Shown: positions 18,278 to 28,394, counted from the first letter of the stretch. The stretch: DNA of 64,000 nt from Ruminococcus bovis (GCF_005601135.1 NZ_CP039381.1:2291941-2355940); one strand, 5' to 3'. Notes: generated from the sequence alone by a model not told the origin. Numbers and translations are program-made.

Positions 18278-18304
18278 TCTACTTCTCTCCAATTTATATT
18301 TTAA

Positions 18305-18991
18305 TTATTCTTCTACATCATAATTACTACCAAACTTTAGAACACCAAACTTAGTAGTACCTTCAAGAGCCGGGTCAGTCTTCTTTTCTTCTTTTACTTC
18401 TTCAGCAGGTTCTTCTTTTTCAACTTCTACTGGAGGTTCAGCAACCTTAACCGGTTCAACCTTTGGTTCAACAACTTCTTCTGATACTGCAGGTGTAGGA
18501 AATTCCTTAGATAGCTTTTCCTGAATTTCAGCAACAACATTATCAGTTGGAAGTGCATCAACAATATCAATACAACTCTTAACTTTCATTAATAGTTCTG
18601 TTCTCATTTCATTAGCAAGTTTCTGTAAAGCAACTAGGGAGTCTTTTTCTTTCTTTACTTCTGCCTGTGCTTGTGCAATAAGTTCATCAGCCTTTTTCTC
18701 AGCATTCTTTACAGCAATTTCAGACTGTTCGTTAGCTTCCTTAAGTGTAGAGTCAGCAACTTTCTGAGCTGATAATAGCGCGTTACGAACTGTTTCTTCG
18801 TCAGAACGGTACTGTTCAATTCTTGTAGCAAGAATATCCATCTTGTGTACAAGTTCAGCCTTTTCGTTATTTTTCTGTTCAAATGTTTCTATAACATCAT
18901 CAATAAAAGAATCAACATCTTCAGCCTTATAAAAAGAGCCACCTCTGTTAGTTCTAAACTTGACATCCTTGATTTCATCAATAGTTAGCAT
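18305..18991 (-). CDS. divIVA: DivIVA-family cell division/growth protein
   Basis: This coiled-coil protein gathers at curved membrane such as poles and division sites. The 228-residue protein starts with the membrane-binding head typical of the family (IDEIKDVKFRTNRGGSFYKAEDVDSFI) followed by coiled coil from about 30 to 140. The tail is rich in Glu, Val, Pro and Lys (about 165-215), longer than in Bacillus DivIVA, and ends FGVLKFGSNYDVEE. It follows ylmH by 13 bp in the classical ylm-divIVA-ileS order. Confidence 0.93.
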   Translation of the reverse strand: MLTIDEIKDVKFRTNRGGSFYKAEDVDSFIDDVIETFEQKNNEKAELVHKMDILATRIEQYRSDEETVRNALLSAQKVADSTLKEANEQSEIAVKNAEKKADELIAQAQAEVKKEKDSLVALQKLANEMRTELLMKVKSCIDIVDALPTDNVVAEIQEKLSKEFPTPAVSEEVVEPKVEPVKVAEPPVEVEKEEPAEEVKEEKKTDPALEGTTKFGVLKFGSNYDVEE

Positions 18992-19004
18992 CTTTATATC
19001 TCCC

Positions 19005-19748
19005 CTATATATATTGTTTTATTTTAATTTTTTGTCTGCCTTTTTTAGTTAAGCCATTAATATCATCAAGAATAAATTTACCATACTTTCGTATAGAAAT
19101 AATGTCGTCTTGTGATACTTTGTCGCTTATATTTGTATCTTCTATATAGTTCTTAAACACATTACCCGAAAGCATAAGTGTCCTTACCTTTTCTCTGCTA
19201 AGACCGGTTATAGCAGCAACAACTGCATCCAGTCTAAGAGAAGCAACTGTATAGTCATAATACTTAAATGTTGGTGTGTAATCAAAGTTATCAAGTGTAA
19301 CTATTCTTGACTTTACTCCAACTTTAGCAATTCTATTTATTTGAGATAAAATATATTCTGCTTGATTTTCTAACACAAAAACATAAGATTTGCCTTCCAT
19401 ACAAACAATATCACCTATAACATTTCTGTTAAGTCCGGTAGAAAGAATTGTACCAAGAAACTGTCTATGTGTTAATTTATCTTGCTTTCTATATTTATAT
19501 TCAATAATTGATATTGGATATTCCTCTTCCTTAGCGAAAAATCCAAGTACCTTTCTCTGGCTGTTTTCATAGCCACCAAAGAAACAGTAATCAGTAATAC
19601 CAAAGTCCTTTAATGCTTCAATACAAATTGAAATTTCACTTTCATTAAGGAAAGATGTAAACTCAGGTTTGTTCCTTTCCATAGAAAGATAATAAAGGTC
19701 ACTTATTCTAGAAATCAGAATATCCTTTTCATCTATATTTTTACTCAA
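19005..19748 (-). CDS. ylmH: YlmH, S4-domain RNA-binding protein
   Basis: This 247-residue protein has an N-terminal RRM-like domain (KDFGITDYCFFGGYENSQRK near residue 50). Its C-terminal S4 domain reads SLRLDAVVAAITGLSREKV and SGNVFKNYIEDT, as in the YlmH family linked to ribosome rescue and located in the division cluster. The start is a TTG directly after the sepF stop, with GGAG inside the end of sepF. ylmG (YggT family), often found between sepF and ylmH, is absent here. Confidence 0.9.
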   Translation of the reverse strand: MSKNIDEKDILISRISDLYYLSMERNKPEFTSFLNESEISICIEALKDFGITDYCFFGGYENSQRKVLGFFAKEEEYPISIIEYKYRKQDKLTHRQFLGTILSTGLNRNVIGDIVCMEGKSYVFVLENQAEYILSQINRIAKVGVKSRIVTLDNFDYTPTFKYYDYTVASLRLDAVVAAITGLSREKVRTLMLSGNVFKNYIEDTNISDKVSQDDIISIRKYGKFILDDINGLTKKGRQKIKIKQYI

Positions 19749-20270
19749 TTAAAAAATAACTCCGTTATTTTCAAGTTCACCAAGTAAATCATCACCTGTG
19801 AAATCTACATTTTCAGGCATAATGATAAATGTAGCATTTGCGATTTTTTTAATCTTACCCTTTTTAGCATATGTAACACCACTTAGGAAGTCAATAATTC
19901 TTCTTGACATATCCTTGTTAGTGTCTTCAAGATTAAGTACTACAGTGCGATTCTTGTTGATTTCATCTGCAATACCTCTTGTTTCGTCACCAAAACGCTC
20001 AGGCTTAAATAGAATAACCTGAATTTTTGTACTTGCATTAATGTTAACAACCTTGTTGCCACTGTCACTATCTGTATATGAGTCAGAAGTATATCTTCTT
20101 CTTTCTGATCTTTCAGATCTTCTTACTTCACGCTGATGTTCTCTTTCATCAACATAGTCATCTTCATCATCGTAAGAATCTTTGTTATCCTCATATGAGT
20201 AATCATCATACTCATATTCATCATCAGGTGAATCCCACATTCTCTTAATCTTATCTACAAAACCAGCCAT
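19749..20270 (-). CDS. sepF: Cell division protein SepF
   Basis: SepF ties FtsZ filaments to the membrane and shapes the septum. The 173-residue protein opens with an amphipathic membrane-binding start (MAGFVDKIKRMWD). It continues with an Asp/Glu/Tyr/Arg-rich linker (15-75) and ends with the conserved domain (about 80-170) containing LFKPERFGDETRGIADEI, VVLNLEDTNKDMSRRIIDFL and SGVTYAKKGKIKKIAN. The ATG follows GGAGGTTCAGAT. It lies between yggS and ylmH. Confidence 0.95.
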   Translation of the reverse strand: MAGFVDKIKRMWDSPDDEYEYDDYSYEDNKDSYDDEDDYVDEREHQREVRRSERSERRRYTSDSYTDSDSGNKVVNINASTKIQVILFKPERFGDETRGIADEINKNRTVVLNLEDTNKDMSRRIIDFLSGVTYAKKGKIKKIANATFIIMPENVDFTGDDLLGELENNGVIF

Positions 20271-20285
20271 ATCTGAACCTCCAAA

Positions 20286-20996
20286 TTATTTATATATCCT
20301 ATTTCCAAACAAAGCAGAACCGATTCTTACCATATTGGCACCTTCTAATATTGCTTCGTAATAGTCACTAGACATACCCATAGACAAAATGTCCATAGAA
20401 ACATTATCTAATTTTTTTGATGATATGTCAAGGAATAATCTATTCATTTTTTCAAAATATCTACGAATTTCGTCATTTTTTTCACAAATAGGTGGAATAG
20501 TCATCAATCCTTTAACATTTACAGCAGGTAAAGTGCTAATTTCTTCCACTAATTCCTCAAGCATTTCCGGCATAACACCGGATTTGTTTTCTTCTTTTCC
20601 GATATTTACTTCAACTAAAATATCAGAAGTAATGTTATTCTTTAAAGAACACTTAGAAACTTCTTTAGCAAGTTTCATTGAGTCGATTGACTGAATTAAA
20701 TCAACCTTACCGACAATTTGTCTTACTTTGTTGCTCTGTAAGTGTCCAATAAACTGTAATGAACAGTTTTCAAGGTTGTACTCATCATACTTTGAAAGTA
20801 ATTCCTGAACCTTGTTTTCTCCGATATAGGAAAGTCCCAGAGAAATTGCATAGTTAATATACTCAGGTTCAACAGTTTTTGTTGCTGAAAGAAAAGTAAT
20901 ATCATCCCTGGTTTTTCCGGCTTTCATAGCAGCCTCTGCAATTTTCTCATTGATAAAATCATAATTATACTTAATATCAGTTAATGATCTTTCCAT
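20286..20996 (-). CDS. yggS: YggS/YlmE-type PLP-binding homeostasis protein
   Basis: This 236-residue single-domain PLP-binding TIM barrel buffers pyridoxal phosphate and amino/keto acid balance. The PLP lysine lies in FLSATKTVEPEYINYA near residue 40. YIGENKVQELLSKYDEY, FIGHLQSNKVRQIVGKVDLIQSID and LSMGMSSDYYEAILEGANMVRIGSALFG are hallmark segments. It overlaps the end of the HlyD-like gene by 20 bases and precedes sepF, as in the ylm cluster of many Firmicutes. Confidence 0.95.
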   Translation of the reverse strand: MERSLTDIKYNYDFINEKIAEAAMKAGKTRDDITFLSATKTVEPEYINYAISLGLSYIGENKVQELLSKYDEYNLENCSLQFIGHLQSNKVRQIVGKVDLIQSIDSMKLAKEVSKCSLKNNITSDILVEVNIGKEENKSGVMPEMLEELVEEISTLPAVNVKGLMTIPPICEKNDEIRRYFEKMNRLFLDISSKKLDNVSMDILSMGMSSDYYEAILEGANMVRIGSALFGNRIYK

Positions 20997-22290
20997 CTTT
21001 TAAGTCATTCCCCTTTACTACAATATTATCATATAAAGAAATCGTTTCTCCATTATACAAGTTTGCATTATCTGAAGAAGGATCACAAATAACAAAATCT
21101 GAACCAGAATAAATAATATTTACTTGTTTAAACTGAAGTTCATTGCCATATAGTACATATACACCCTGAACTTTCTTCTTAGTTGTTTTCTGGTTACCCT
21201 TACTATCTTCTGTAATCTTTGTAACATAATCAGTATGAAGAGCATCCTTATTAACTCTTATACCTTCATAAGTTTTTAGACAAATTTCAACATTTTCTTT
21301 TCTAACAGAAGCCAGTTCTGAATTCATATAATTACACTTCAAAACAAGAATACTGTCTCCACCCTTTTTATCTTGGTTGATAGACTCAATAGATGCAGGG
21401 ATTGTGCTTGTTGACGCATAAGGCATATTTACTGTAATTGAATCATAGTTAGTTGACTTTAGTGTTAAAGCCTCTTCCTTAGAAATTGGACAAATCACAT
21501 ACCAGTTTACACTTGTAACAAGTTTACCGATTGTATCACTTGACACTTTCTTAGGCTTTTGTTTTAGTAATTTATTGTACTTTGTAATCGTCATTGACTT
21601 TGCATTTTTGTACTTATAAATTGACTCATAACCATCAGCAGAAGAAACAAAACAACCGGCTTGTGAAGCCTTTACAGATCCAACTGCTTTATTAGATGTG
21701 TTCTGTAGTTCCTGTTTCTGTGGCTTTAAATCGTTTAATCTGCTTGAAATATCAACATTCTTACCTGCTACTAACATTCTTTCTGTGATTAAATATGTAA
21801 TATCATCAACATAATTTTCACTGTCAAGAAAGTTTTTATCAGCAATACGGGAATTTAGTTCTGTAATAGAATTATTAATCTGACTATTAACAGTATCAAT
21901 ACCAACATCACCGTTAGATGCAGTAGAACTTAACTTCTTAAGTCTAGTGATTTCACTATTAATATCTTCAAGTTTGTTGTTATTTAGAACATCATCTTCT
22001 GAACTGTAAATATCAGCTACCTTTTCATTCTTTGCAACTTTGTCACCATCATCGCAAGAGAAAGAAATAATACCGTCTGTACTGTTTTTCACTAACTTTT
22101 CATCTCTAACAATAATTGCATCTTTATAAAGAGAGTCAGTTGCAGTAATCTGTGTTGCCACTTCAGTATCTACACCGTTAAGGTCAAATACTGAGCTAAT
22201 GAAAACATAAATAACATATATAATTATAAAAATACATATTGCACTAATAATAATTCTTTTTGTCTTTTTATTAATCATCTTTTGCCTCAT
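20977..22290 (-). CDS. HlyD-like membrane protein of the division cluster
   Basis: This 437-residue protein has one N-terminal membrane segment (about 11-32) and an extracellular part with a lipoyl/barrel-sandwich half (GIISFSCDDGDKVAKNEKVADIY). A helical region follows (about 105-200), then a beta-rich C-terminal half, the layout of HlyD/RND-type adaptor proteins. No transporter partner lies nearby. It is set between miaA and yggS with 20-base overlaps on both sides, so it belongs to the division/tRNA run. GAGGCAAAAG favours the second ATG (22278) as start. The function is unknown; Clostridia often keep such a gene next to yggS-sepF. Confidence 0.75.
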   Translation of the reverse strand: MRQKMINKKTKRIIISAICIFIIIYVIYVFISSVFDLNGVDTEVATQITATDSLYKDAIIVRDEKLVKNSTDGIISFSCDDGDKVAKNEKVADIYSSEDDVLNNNKLEDINSEITRLKKLSSTASNGDVGIDTVNSQINNSITELNSRIADKNFLDSENYVDDITYLITERMLVAGKNVDISSRLNDLKPQKQELQNTSNKAVGSVKASQAGCFVSSADGYESIYKYKNAKSMTITKYNKLLKQKPKKVSSDTIGKLVTSVNWYVICPISKEEALTLKSTNYDSITVNMPYASTSTIPASIESINQDKKGGDSILVLKCNYMNSELASVRKENVEICLKTYEGIRVNKDALHTDYVTKITEDSKGNQKTTKKKVQGVYVLYGNELQFKQVNIIYSGSDFVICDPSSDNANLYNGETISLYDNIVVKGNDLKDGKIIN

Positions 22291-23200
22291 CTATATATTC
22301 AAAAACATTCTTTATTAATTCTTCACTGTTAAGTTTACTTATATCAAACCATTTAATGTTTTTATCTCTTTTAAACCAAGTTAACTGCCTTTTTGCATAT
22401 CTTCTTGTATTCATTTTTAATTTTTCAACACAATTTTCTAAAGTATCTTCACCATTTAAATAAGGAAAGAATTCTTTATATCCAATGGCTTTTTGAGCAG
22501 TTAAACTAAGGTTACTGTTCATAAGATTTTTAGCTTCTTCTAAAACACCTTGCTGAACCATTATGTCAACTCTTTGATTAATTCTATCGTACAGAAACTG
22601 TCTGTCTTCTGCATATAATCCGATTTTTATCGGTTTATATGGTGACTCAACCATCATTGCCTCTTTATCAATTTGTGACTTAGGTTTGCCTGTAAGATAA
22701 TATACTTCTAATGCCCTGGCAATTCGCTTATGGTTGATTTCTTTTGATAGTTTATCATAGGACTCTTTATCTACCTTTTGGAGTTCTTGAAGTAATTCTT
22801 CATCACTCTTAGAATTCAATTTATTTCTTAACTGTTCATCAACTTTTTGCTCAGTAAACTGAACATTATTAAGCAATGAATCAACATAAAGTCCTGTACC
22901 ACCAACAAGTATTGGCAGTTTATTTTTATCTAAAATTTCTTTAATTGCACTATTTGCATCTTTTACATAATCTGCTACTGAATAGTTAGTTGATGGTGGA
23001 AGAAAATCCATCATATAATGCTTTATTCCATCCATTTCTTCCAAAGTAGGTTTAGCTGTTCCAATATCCATATCTTCATAGATTTGCATTGAATCAGCAG
23101 AAACTATTTCACCATTATATTTCTTTGCAACTGCAATAGAAAGGCTTGTTTTACCTGATGCAGTAGGTCCGATTATAGTAATAATTTTTATCTTGTCCAT
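22271..23200 (-). CDS. miaA: tRNA dimethylallyltransferase MiaA
   Basis: MiaA transfers dimethylallyl to A37 of tRNAs reading UNN codons, the step before MiaB (encoded at 28407-29837 in the same run). The 309-residue protein has the P-loop GPTASGKTSLSIAVA at residue 10, SADSMQIYEDMDIGTAKP near 35, VGGTGLYVDSLL near 100 and TRRYAKRQLTWFKRD near 270. It follows mutL by four bases and overlaps the HlyD-like gene by 20. Confidence 0.97.
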   Translation of the reverse strand: MDKIKIITIIGPTASGKTSLSIAVAKKYNGEIVSADSMQIYEDMDIGTAKPTLEEMDGIKHYMMDFLPPSTNYSVADYVKDANSAIKEILDKNKLPILVGGTGLYVDSLLNNVQFTEQKVDEQLRNKLNSKSDEELLQELQKVDKESYDKLSKEINHKRIARALEVYYLTGKPKSQIDKEAMMVESPYKPIKIGLYAEDRQFLYDRINQRVDIMVQQGVLEEAKNLMNSNLSLTAQKAIGYKEFFPYLNGEDTLENCVEKLKMNTRRYAKRQLTWFKRDKNIKWFDISKLNSEELIKNVFEYIDEAKDD

Positions 23201-23204
23201 TTAG

Positions 23205-25331
23205 TTATGCCCTTCCAAATTGTTTTTCAATTTCATATTTAGAAAGTTCAATACATACAGGTCTGCCATGAGGACAATATCTTATACTGTCATCAGAAAA
23301 AACTGTTTTCGCAATATCTATTAGTTCCTTAGCAGTACTACTGTCACCTGCTTTTATTGCTGAACGGCATGAAATATTGTGATAAATCCATTCCATATGT
23401 TCACTCATAACATTCTTTCTGTTTTCAGCTATGTAACCACAAATTTCAATAATAGTATCTTCAATATCATCATTTCTTAGGTATGATGGTGCACTTCTCA
23501 CAATCAAAGTACCATTACCAAAGTCCTCTACATCAAACCCAACATTCTTGAACATATATAAATGTTCAATTGCTACAGTATACTCATTTTTTTCCAGTGT
23601 AACTGTAATTGGAATTAACAGTAGCTGAACAGAACCTGTTCCTTTTTCACGCTTTAGCTTTTCGAAAATTATTCTTTCATGAGCTGCGTGTTTATCTATT
23701 AAAACAAGTTTATTGTTATCAGTTTCTACAATGATATATGTATTCATTGCTTCACCGATAAATCTAAAACTTTGCTTGTCTTCGTCAATTAATGTTTTGA
23801 TTTCTATATTTTCGGAAGAAGAATTTGTTTGTCTTTCTGTTGGCAACACAACATCAACATCACTTTTCTTTTCTTCCGTAATTATATTTTCATCTTTAGT
23901 TATTTTTTCCAGTTCAAGTTCTTCAAAAGGATTAACCTTTTGTACTTCTTGTTTTAATGAAGTATCTTCTTTTACTTCATTTATTTTTGTTTCAATCTTA
24001 CTTTCAGTTGAAACATTATTTTCTGCATTATTATCTATATTATCACATAACGAATTGTTTGTAGTTTGATTGTTTTCTGACAGTTTCTTGTTATTCTCCA
24101 GAAATTCCATATACTTCTTTTGAACAGAAGAACTGTCGGAAACTTTATTTACTTTATTATACTTTACAGTTTTTGTCGGTAAATCAAGTTCATCAAAAAT
24201 ACTTTTTTCTCTTGGTTTTTCAGGTGCTTTTTGAACCGATTTAGTAGGTTCTTTATTAATAACCTTATTTGCCAAATTAAAAGGATTTAGAGGCTTTATA
24301 TTTACAGTATTGTTGTGGTTTAGTACTGCTTCCTTTCTGCTGTCTCCACGAAGTAAAGCTGACTTAACACCATGATAAACTGTATCAAAAACAGGTCTTT
24401 CATTAATAAATCTAACTTCAATTTTAGCCGGATGAACATTTACATCAACTGCCTCAGGACTAATCTGTAAATTAAGAACACAAGAAGGAAACTTACCAAT
24501 CATAATTGAACCTTTACAGGCTTCTTCAAGTGCAACAGAAATTGTCCTTGACTTTACAAAACGACCATTAATAAATGTGTTTTGCATATTCCTATTTGCT
24601 CGACCATTTGTAGGTCTGCTGATATAACCGGTTAACTTCATACCGTTAAGTTCATAGTCAACAGGTATAAGTGTTGAGGCAAAATCTCTGCCATATACTG
24701 CATAAATTGATGACATTAATTTACCATCACCGGCAGTTTTCAGAACTCTCTTGTTATCCCTAATAAAAGTAATTGCAATTTCAGGATGTGACAAAGCAAT
24801 CTTATCAATTACACTTGCAACTGCATTACCTTCGGCAACATCCTTTTTAAGGAATTTATATCTAGCCGGTACATTGTAGAAAAGATTTCTCATAATTAAA
24901 GTTGTACCATCAGGGCAACCGGCATCATCAAAAGAAATTTCCTCTCCACCATCAATTTCATAAGCTGAACCTATATTTTCTTCTTTAGCTTTGGTTATAA
25001 GCTGAACCTTTGAAACTGATGAAATTGACGCTAGGGCTTCACCTCTAAAGCCAAGTGTACCTATTTTTTCAAGGTCACTGTCAACTGAAATTTTACTGGT
25101 AGCATTTCGCTTAAAAGCATTGCGTACATCTTCTTTAAGGATACCACAACCGTTATCTGTAATACGAAGATAGTCAATACCACCATGCATAATTTCAACT
25201 GTAATTTGAGTTGCCCCTGCATCTATAGAATTCTCTAGTAATTCTTTTACAACAGATGAAGGACGCTCTACAACTTCACCGGCAGCAATAAGTTCTGCCG
25301 TATGTTTATCAAGTACATTTATTCTACCCAT
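23205..25331 (-). CDS. mutL: DNA mismatch repair protein MutL
   Basis: MutL links mismatch recognition by MutS to strand removal. The 708-residue protein has the N-terminal GHKL ATPase (ELLENSIDAGATQI, DNGCGI, GFRGEALASISSVSK) and a poorly conserved Asn/Lys/Glu-rich linker (about 340-500). The C-terminal dimerisation domain has DKHAAHERIIFEKL and CPHGRP, the metal-binding endonuclease signature found in organisms lacking MutH. The ATG at 25331 is preferred over the upstream GTG because AAAGGTGG then lies at a normal distance. It begins 15 bp after mutS. Confidence 0.96.
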   Translation of the reverse strand: MGRINVLDKHTAELIAAGEVVERPSSVVKELLENSIDAGATQITVEIMHGGIDYLRITDNGCGILKEDVRNAFKRNATSKISVDSDLEKIGTLGFRGEALASISSVSKVQLITKAKEENIGSAYEIDGGEEISFDDAGCPDGTTLIMRNLFYNVPARYKFLKKDVAEGNAVASVIDKIALSHPEIAITFIRDNKRVLKTAGDGKLMSSIYAVYGRDFASTLIPVDYELNGMKLTGYISRPTNGRANRNMQNTFINGRFVKSRTISVALEEACKGSIMIGKFPSCVLNLQISPEAVDVNVHPAKIEVRFINERPVFDTVYHGVKSALLRGDSRKEAVLNHNNTVNIKPLNPFNLANKVINKEPTKSVQKAPEKPREKSIFDELDLPTKTVKYNKVNKVSDSSSVQKKYMEFLENNKKLSENNQTTNNSLCDNIDNNAENNVSTESKIETKINEVKEDTSLKQEVQKVNPFEELELEKITKDENIITEEKKSDVDVVLPTERQTNSSSENIEIKTLIDEDKQSFRFIGEAMNTYIIVETDNNKLVLIDKHAAHERIIFEKLKREKGTGSVQLLLIPITVTLEKNEYTVAIEHLYMFKNVGFDVEDFGNGTLIVRSAPSYLRNDDIEDTIIEICGYIAENRKNVMSEHMEWIYHNISCRSAIKAGDSSTAKELIDIAKTVFSDDSIRYCPHGRPVCIELSKYEIEKQFGRA

Positions 25332-25346
25332 AGCGTCCACCACCTT

Positions 25347-27953
25347 TTAAATCATATTATTTAGTTCATATAATAAATTCATAGCTTCTATCGGTGTAAG
25401 TGTATTTACATCAACAGATTTTAATTTATCGGTTACTGCATTACTAGCAGTATCTAGGAGATTTAATTGCATATCATCTTCACTACTATGAGGTGATATA
25501 TTTGCAAATGTTTCCTTATCATCAGTCTTACCGGAAGTAAGCTCTTTTAATATTTCTTTTGCTCTTTTAATTATCCAATCAGGCAGTCCTGCAAGTTTTG
25601 CTACTTCAATACCGTAACTGTCATCAGCACCACCCGGTATAATTCTACGCAAGAAGGTAATATCATCACCACGCTTCTTAACTGCTATGTTGTAATTCTT
25701 AACTCCATCAAGGAGATTTTCCATAACAGTAAGTTCATGATAATGTGTTGCAAACAGTGCCTTAGCACCTAGCTTTTTCTTATCTGCAACAAATTCAAGA
25801 ACTGCTCTCGCAATACTCATACCATCATAGGTACTTGTACCTCTACCGATTTCATCAAGGATAAGCAAAGAATTCTTAGTAGCTTTCTTTACAATGTTAG
25901 CTACTTCATTCATTTCAACCATAAATGTTGATTGACCTGATGCTAAGTCATCAGATGCACCTACTCTTGTAAAGATACTATCAACCACACCAATCTCTGC
26001 ATAGCTTGCAGGTACAAATGAACCCATCTGAGCCATTAGCACAATTAGTGCTACTTGTCGCATATATGTAGATTTACCTGCCATATTAGGACCTGTAATA
26101 ATAGCAACTCTGTTACTATCGTTATCAAGTGTTACATCGTTAGGAACAAATGGTGCACCTGAAAGAAGTGCTTCTACTACCGGATGACGAGAGTCTTTCA
26201 AAATAATTTTACTTGATTGATTAACTTCCGGTCTGGTGTAGTTATTGTCACTTGCAACATTTGCAAGGCTTGTTAGTACATCAAGTGTTGCAATAGCCTT
26301 TGCAGTTTTTTCAATTCTATCAAGGTTATTTGCTACTACTTTTCTAATTTCATCAAAGATAGCATATTCCATACCGAATGAACGGTCTTTTGCACCTAAA
26401 ATTCTTCCTTCCAGGTCTTTTAGCTCTTGGGTAATATATCGCTCACAGTTAGTTAAAGTCTGTTTACGGATATATTCTTCCGGTACTTTATCTTTATAGG
26501 AATTTGTTACTTCAATATAGTAACCAAATACTCTGTTGTAACCAACCTTTAGCTTAGGGATACCTGTCTTTTCTTTTTGTTCAAGCTCAATTTGAGCAAG
26601 TAAAGAAGTACTGTTGTTCATATCAGAACGGACTGCATCAAGTTCTTCATTATAGCCCTCTTTGATAAGTCCACCTTCTCTAACAGAAAATGGTGGTTCT
26701 TCTTCAATAGCAGTATCAATTAACTGATGAATATCCTCAAGTGGATCTATGTCTTCAGTTAGCTTTCTCATAAGACTTGAATCAAACTTACTGATTAAAT
26801 TCTTTATCTGTGGTAAATTCTCAAATGCACCACACAGAGAACGAAGTTCCCTGGCGTTGGCATTGCCGTAAACTATCTTTGTCATTAATCTTTCAATATC
26901 AAAAATACCGATTAATGACTCAGTAATTTCCAGTCTTTGAACTGTATCATCAACTAAATCGGCAATAGCACTTTGACGGTTTAGAATTGTACCTATGTTA
27001 AGTAATGGGTGTTCAAGCCAATATCTAAGTAGTCTTTTACCCATTGCAGTTTTTGTTTTATCCAATAACCAAATAAGAGAACCTTTCTTCTCTTTATTCA
27101 TCATAGTTCTGGTAAGTTCTAGATTTCTTCTGGTGTTATAGTCAAGATTCATATACTGATTTTCGTTATATACTTCAAAAGTATTGATTCTTTCGTAACC
27201 GGTAATTTGAGTAACCTTTAGATAACTTAACAAAGCACCTACAGAAGAAACCATTTCTTTTTTATCCTTAATACTGTTAACATCATTTTCTTTAAACTGA
27301 TTTTTCATAGCATCAAGACAAATAGAATAGCCAAATTCATCATCAGTCAGCATTTCTACAGAGGCAGAAAGTTTTTCTTTGATGAAGTTTGGTAAGGTTT
27401 TGAAATTAACAATTTCTCCACCTATTAAAATTTCTCTTGGATTGTAACTGATTAATTGATCTTGTAGTTGGTCTTGCAAGTCTTCACCGGATATTTCTGT
27501 AATGAAAAGCTCACCTGTTGAAATATCACAAAAAGATAAACCAATCTTTTTATTTGCCATAAAAGCTGAAGAAATAAAGTTATTCTTACCCTCATCAAGC
27601 ATACCGGACTCAATAACAGTACCCGGTGTAATAACTCTGATAATATCTCTCTTTACAAGTCCTTTAGCTTTTGCAGGGTCTTCTGTTTGTTCACATATTG
27701 CTACCTTGTAGCCTTTTTGAACAAGTCTTGCAATATAGCTTTCACAACTATGAAACGGAACACCACACATAGGAGCTCTTTCTTTTTGACCACAATCCCT
27801 GCCAGTGAGAGTTAAATCCAGTTCACGAGAAGCAAGTTTTGCATCATCAAAAAACATCTCATAAAAGTCACCTAGTCTAAAGAACAGAATACTGTCTTTA
27901 TTCTTTTCTTTAATTTCAAAATATTGTTTCATCATTGGTGACAATTCAGCCAT
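25347..27953 (-). CDS. mutS: DNA mismatch repair protein MutS
   Basis: MutS recognises mismatches and small loops. The 868-residue protein has the N-terminal mismatch-binding domain with the FYEMF wedge (GDFYEMFFDDAKLASREL). Connector, lever and clamp domains follow. The ATPase carries Walker A GPNMAGKSTYMRQVALIVLM near residue 620, Walker B LLILDEIGRGTSTYDG and ATHYHELTVMENLLDG. Length is normal for MutS1. The ATG follows GGAAGTGAG. Confidence 0.97.
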   Translation of the reverse strand: MAELSPMMKQYFEIKEKNKDSILFFRLGDFYEMFFDDAKLASRELDLTLTGRDCGQKERAPMCGVPFHSCESYIARLVQKGYKVAICEQTEDPAKAKGLVKRDIIRVITPGTVIESGMLDEGKNNFISSAFMANKKIGLSFCDISTGELFITEISGEDLQDQLQDQLISYNPREILIGGEIVNFKTLPNFIKEKLSASVEMLTDDEFGYSICLDAMKNQFKENDVNSIKDKKEMVSSVGALLSYLKVTQITGYERINTFEVYNENQYMNLDYNTRRNLELTRTMMNKEKKGSLIWLLDKTKTAMGKRLLRYWLEHPLLNIGTILNRQSAIADLVDDTVQRLEITESLIGIFDIERLMTKIVYGNANARELRSLCGAFENLPQIKNLISKFDSSLMRKLTEDIDPLEDIHQLIDTAIEEEPPFSVREGGLIKEGYNEELDAVRSDMNNSTSLLAQIELEQKEKTGIPKLKVGYNRVFGYYIEVTNSYKDKVPEEYIRKQTLTNCERYITQELKDLEGRILGAKDRSFGMEYAIFDEIRKVVANNLDRIEKTAKAIATLDVLTSLANVASDNNYTRPEVNQSSKIILKDSRHPVVEALLSGAPFVPNDVTLDNDSNRVAIITGPNMAGKSTYMRQVALIVLMAQMGSFVPASYAEIGVVDSIFTRVGASDDLASGQSTFMVEMNEVANIVKKATKNSLLILDEIGRGTSTYDGMSIARAVLEFVADKKKLGAKALFATHYHELTVMENLLDGVKNYNIAVKKRGDDITFLRRIIPGGADDSYGIEVAKLAGLPDWIIKRAKEILKELTSGKTDDKETFANISPHSSEDDMQLNLLDTASNAVTDKLKSVDVNTLTPIEAMNLLYELNNMI

Positions 27954-27983
27954 ACTCTCACTTCCTTTCTAAATAGATATTAA

Positions 27984-28394
27984 TTAGCCACAACTGCTAC
28001 AGCCACTACAGTCACCACTACAACCTTGGTGTACATCAGTTGTTTCAGGATCTTCACCATTAGCTGAGTTTGTAATAATAGCAGCTACTCTACCTACAAT
28101 CTTGTCAAGTTCTGACTTTGCTTCATTATAAGCAATCATATGCTCATTCTGCATAATCTTGCCGTAGATTTCACGCATTTCGTTATTGAAGTTTTGAATC
28201 TTTTCTTGGTCTCTGTCTTTCTTCATACCTTCTTCATTAATTGCAATTCTCTTTAAGTTGAATTCACCGATTAAATCTTGAAGTTCTTTATCTGCATCAG
28301 ATGCAATTCTTTCACTTTCCATCTTAGCATAACATTCTTCTTCTTGAAGAAGTTTACCGATTTCTCTTGCCATAGAAACAATTTTTTCTTCCAT
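27984..28394 (-). CDS. YlbF/YmcA-family protein with Cys-rich tail
   Basis: This 136-residue protein is a helical YlbF/YmcA-type protein (about residues 1-115) that ends in a cysteine-rich tail GCSGDCSGCSSCG. In Bacillus, YlbF, YmcA and YaaT form a complex that carries iron-sulfur clusters and steers RNase Y. The tail cysteines here could supply such ligands. It lies 12 bp after miaB, itself an Fe-S enzyme, and just before mutS. The ATG follows AAAGGAG. Exact paralogue (YlbF or YmcA) cannot be decided. Confidence 0.8.
   Translation of the reverse strand: MEEKIVSMAREIGKLLQEEECYAKMESERIASDADKELQDLIGEFNLKRIAINEEGMKKDRDQEKIQNFNNEMREIYGKIMQNEHMIAYNEAKSELDKIVGRVAAIITNSANGEDPETTDVHQGCSGDCSGCSSCG

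Noticed and set aside
15448-18304. T-box riboswitch before ileS
   Set aside because: Only 27 bases separate divIVA and ileS, and none of the usual T-box sequence is present.
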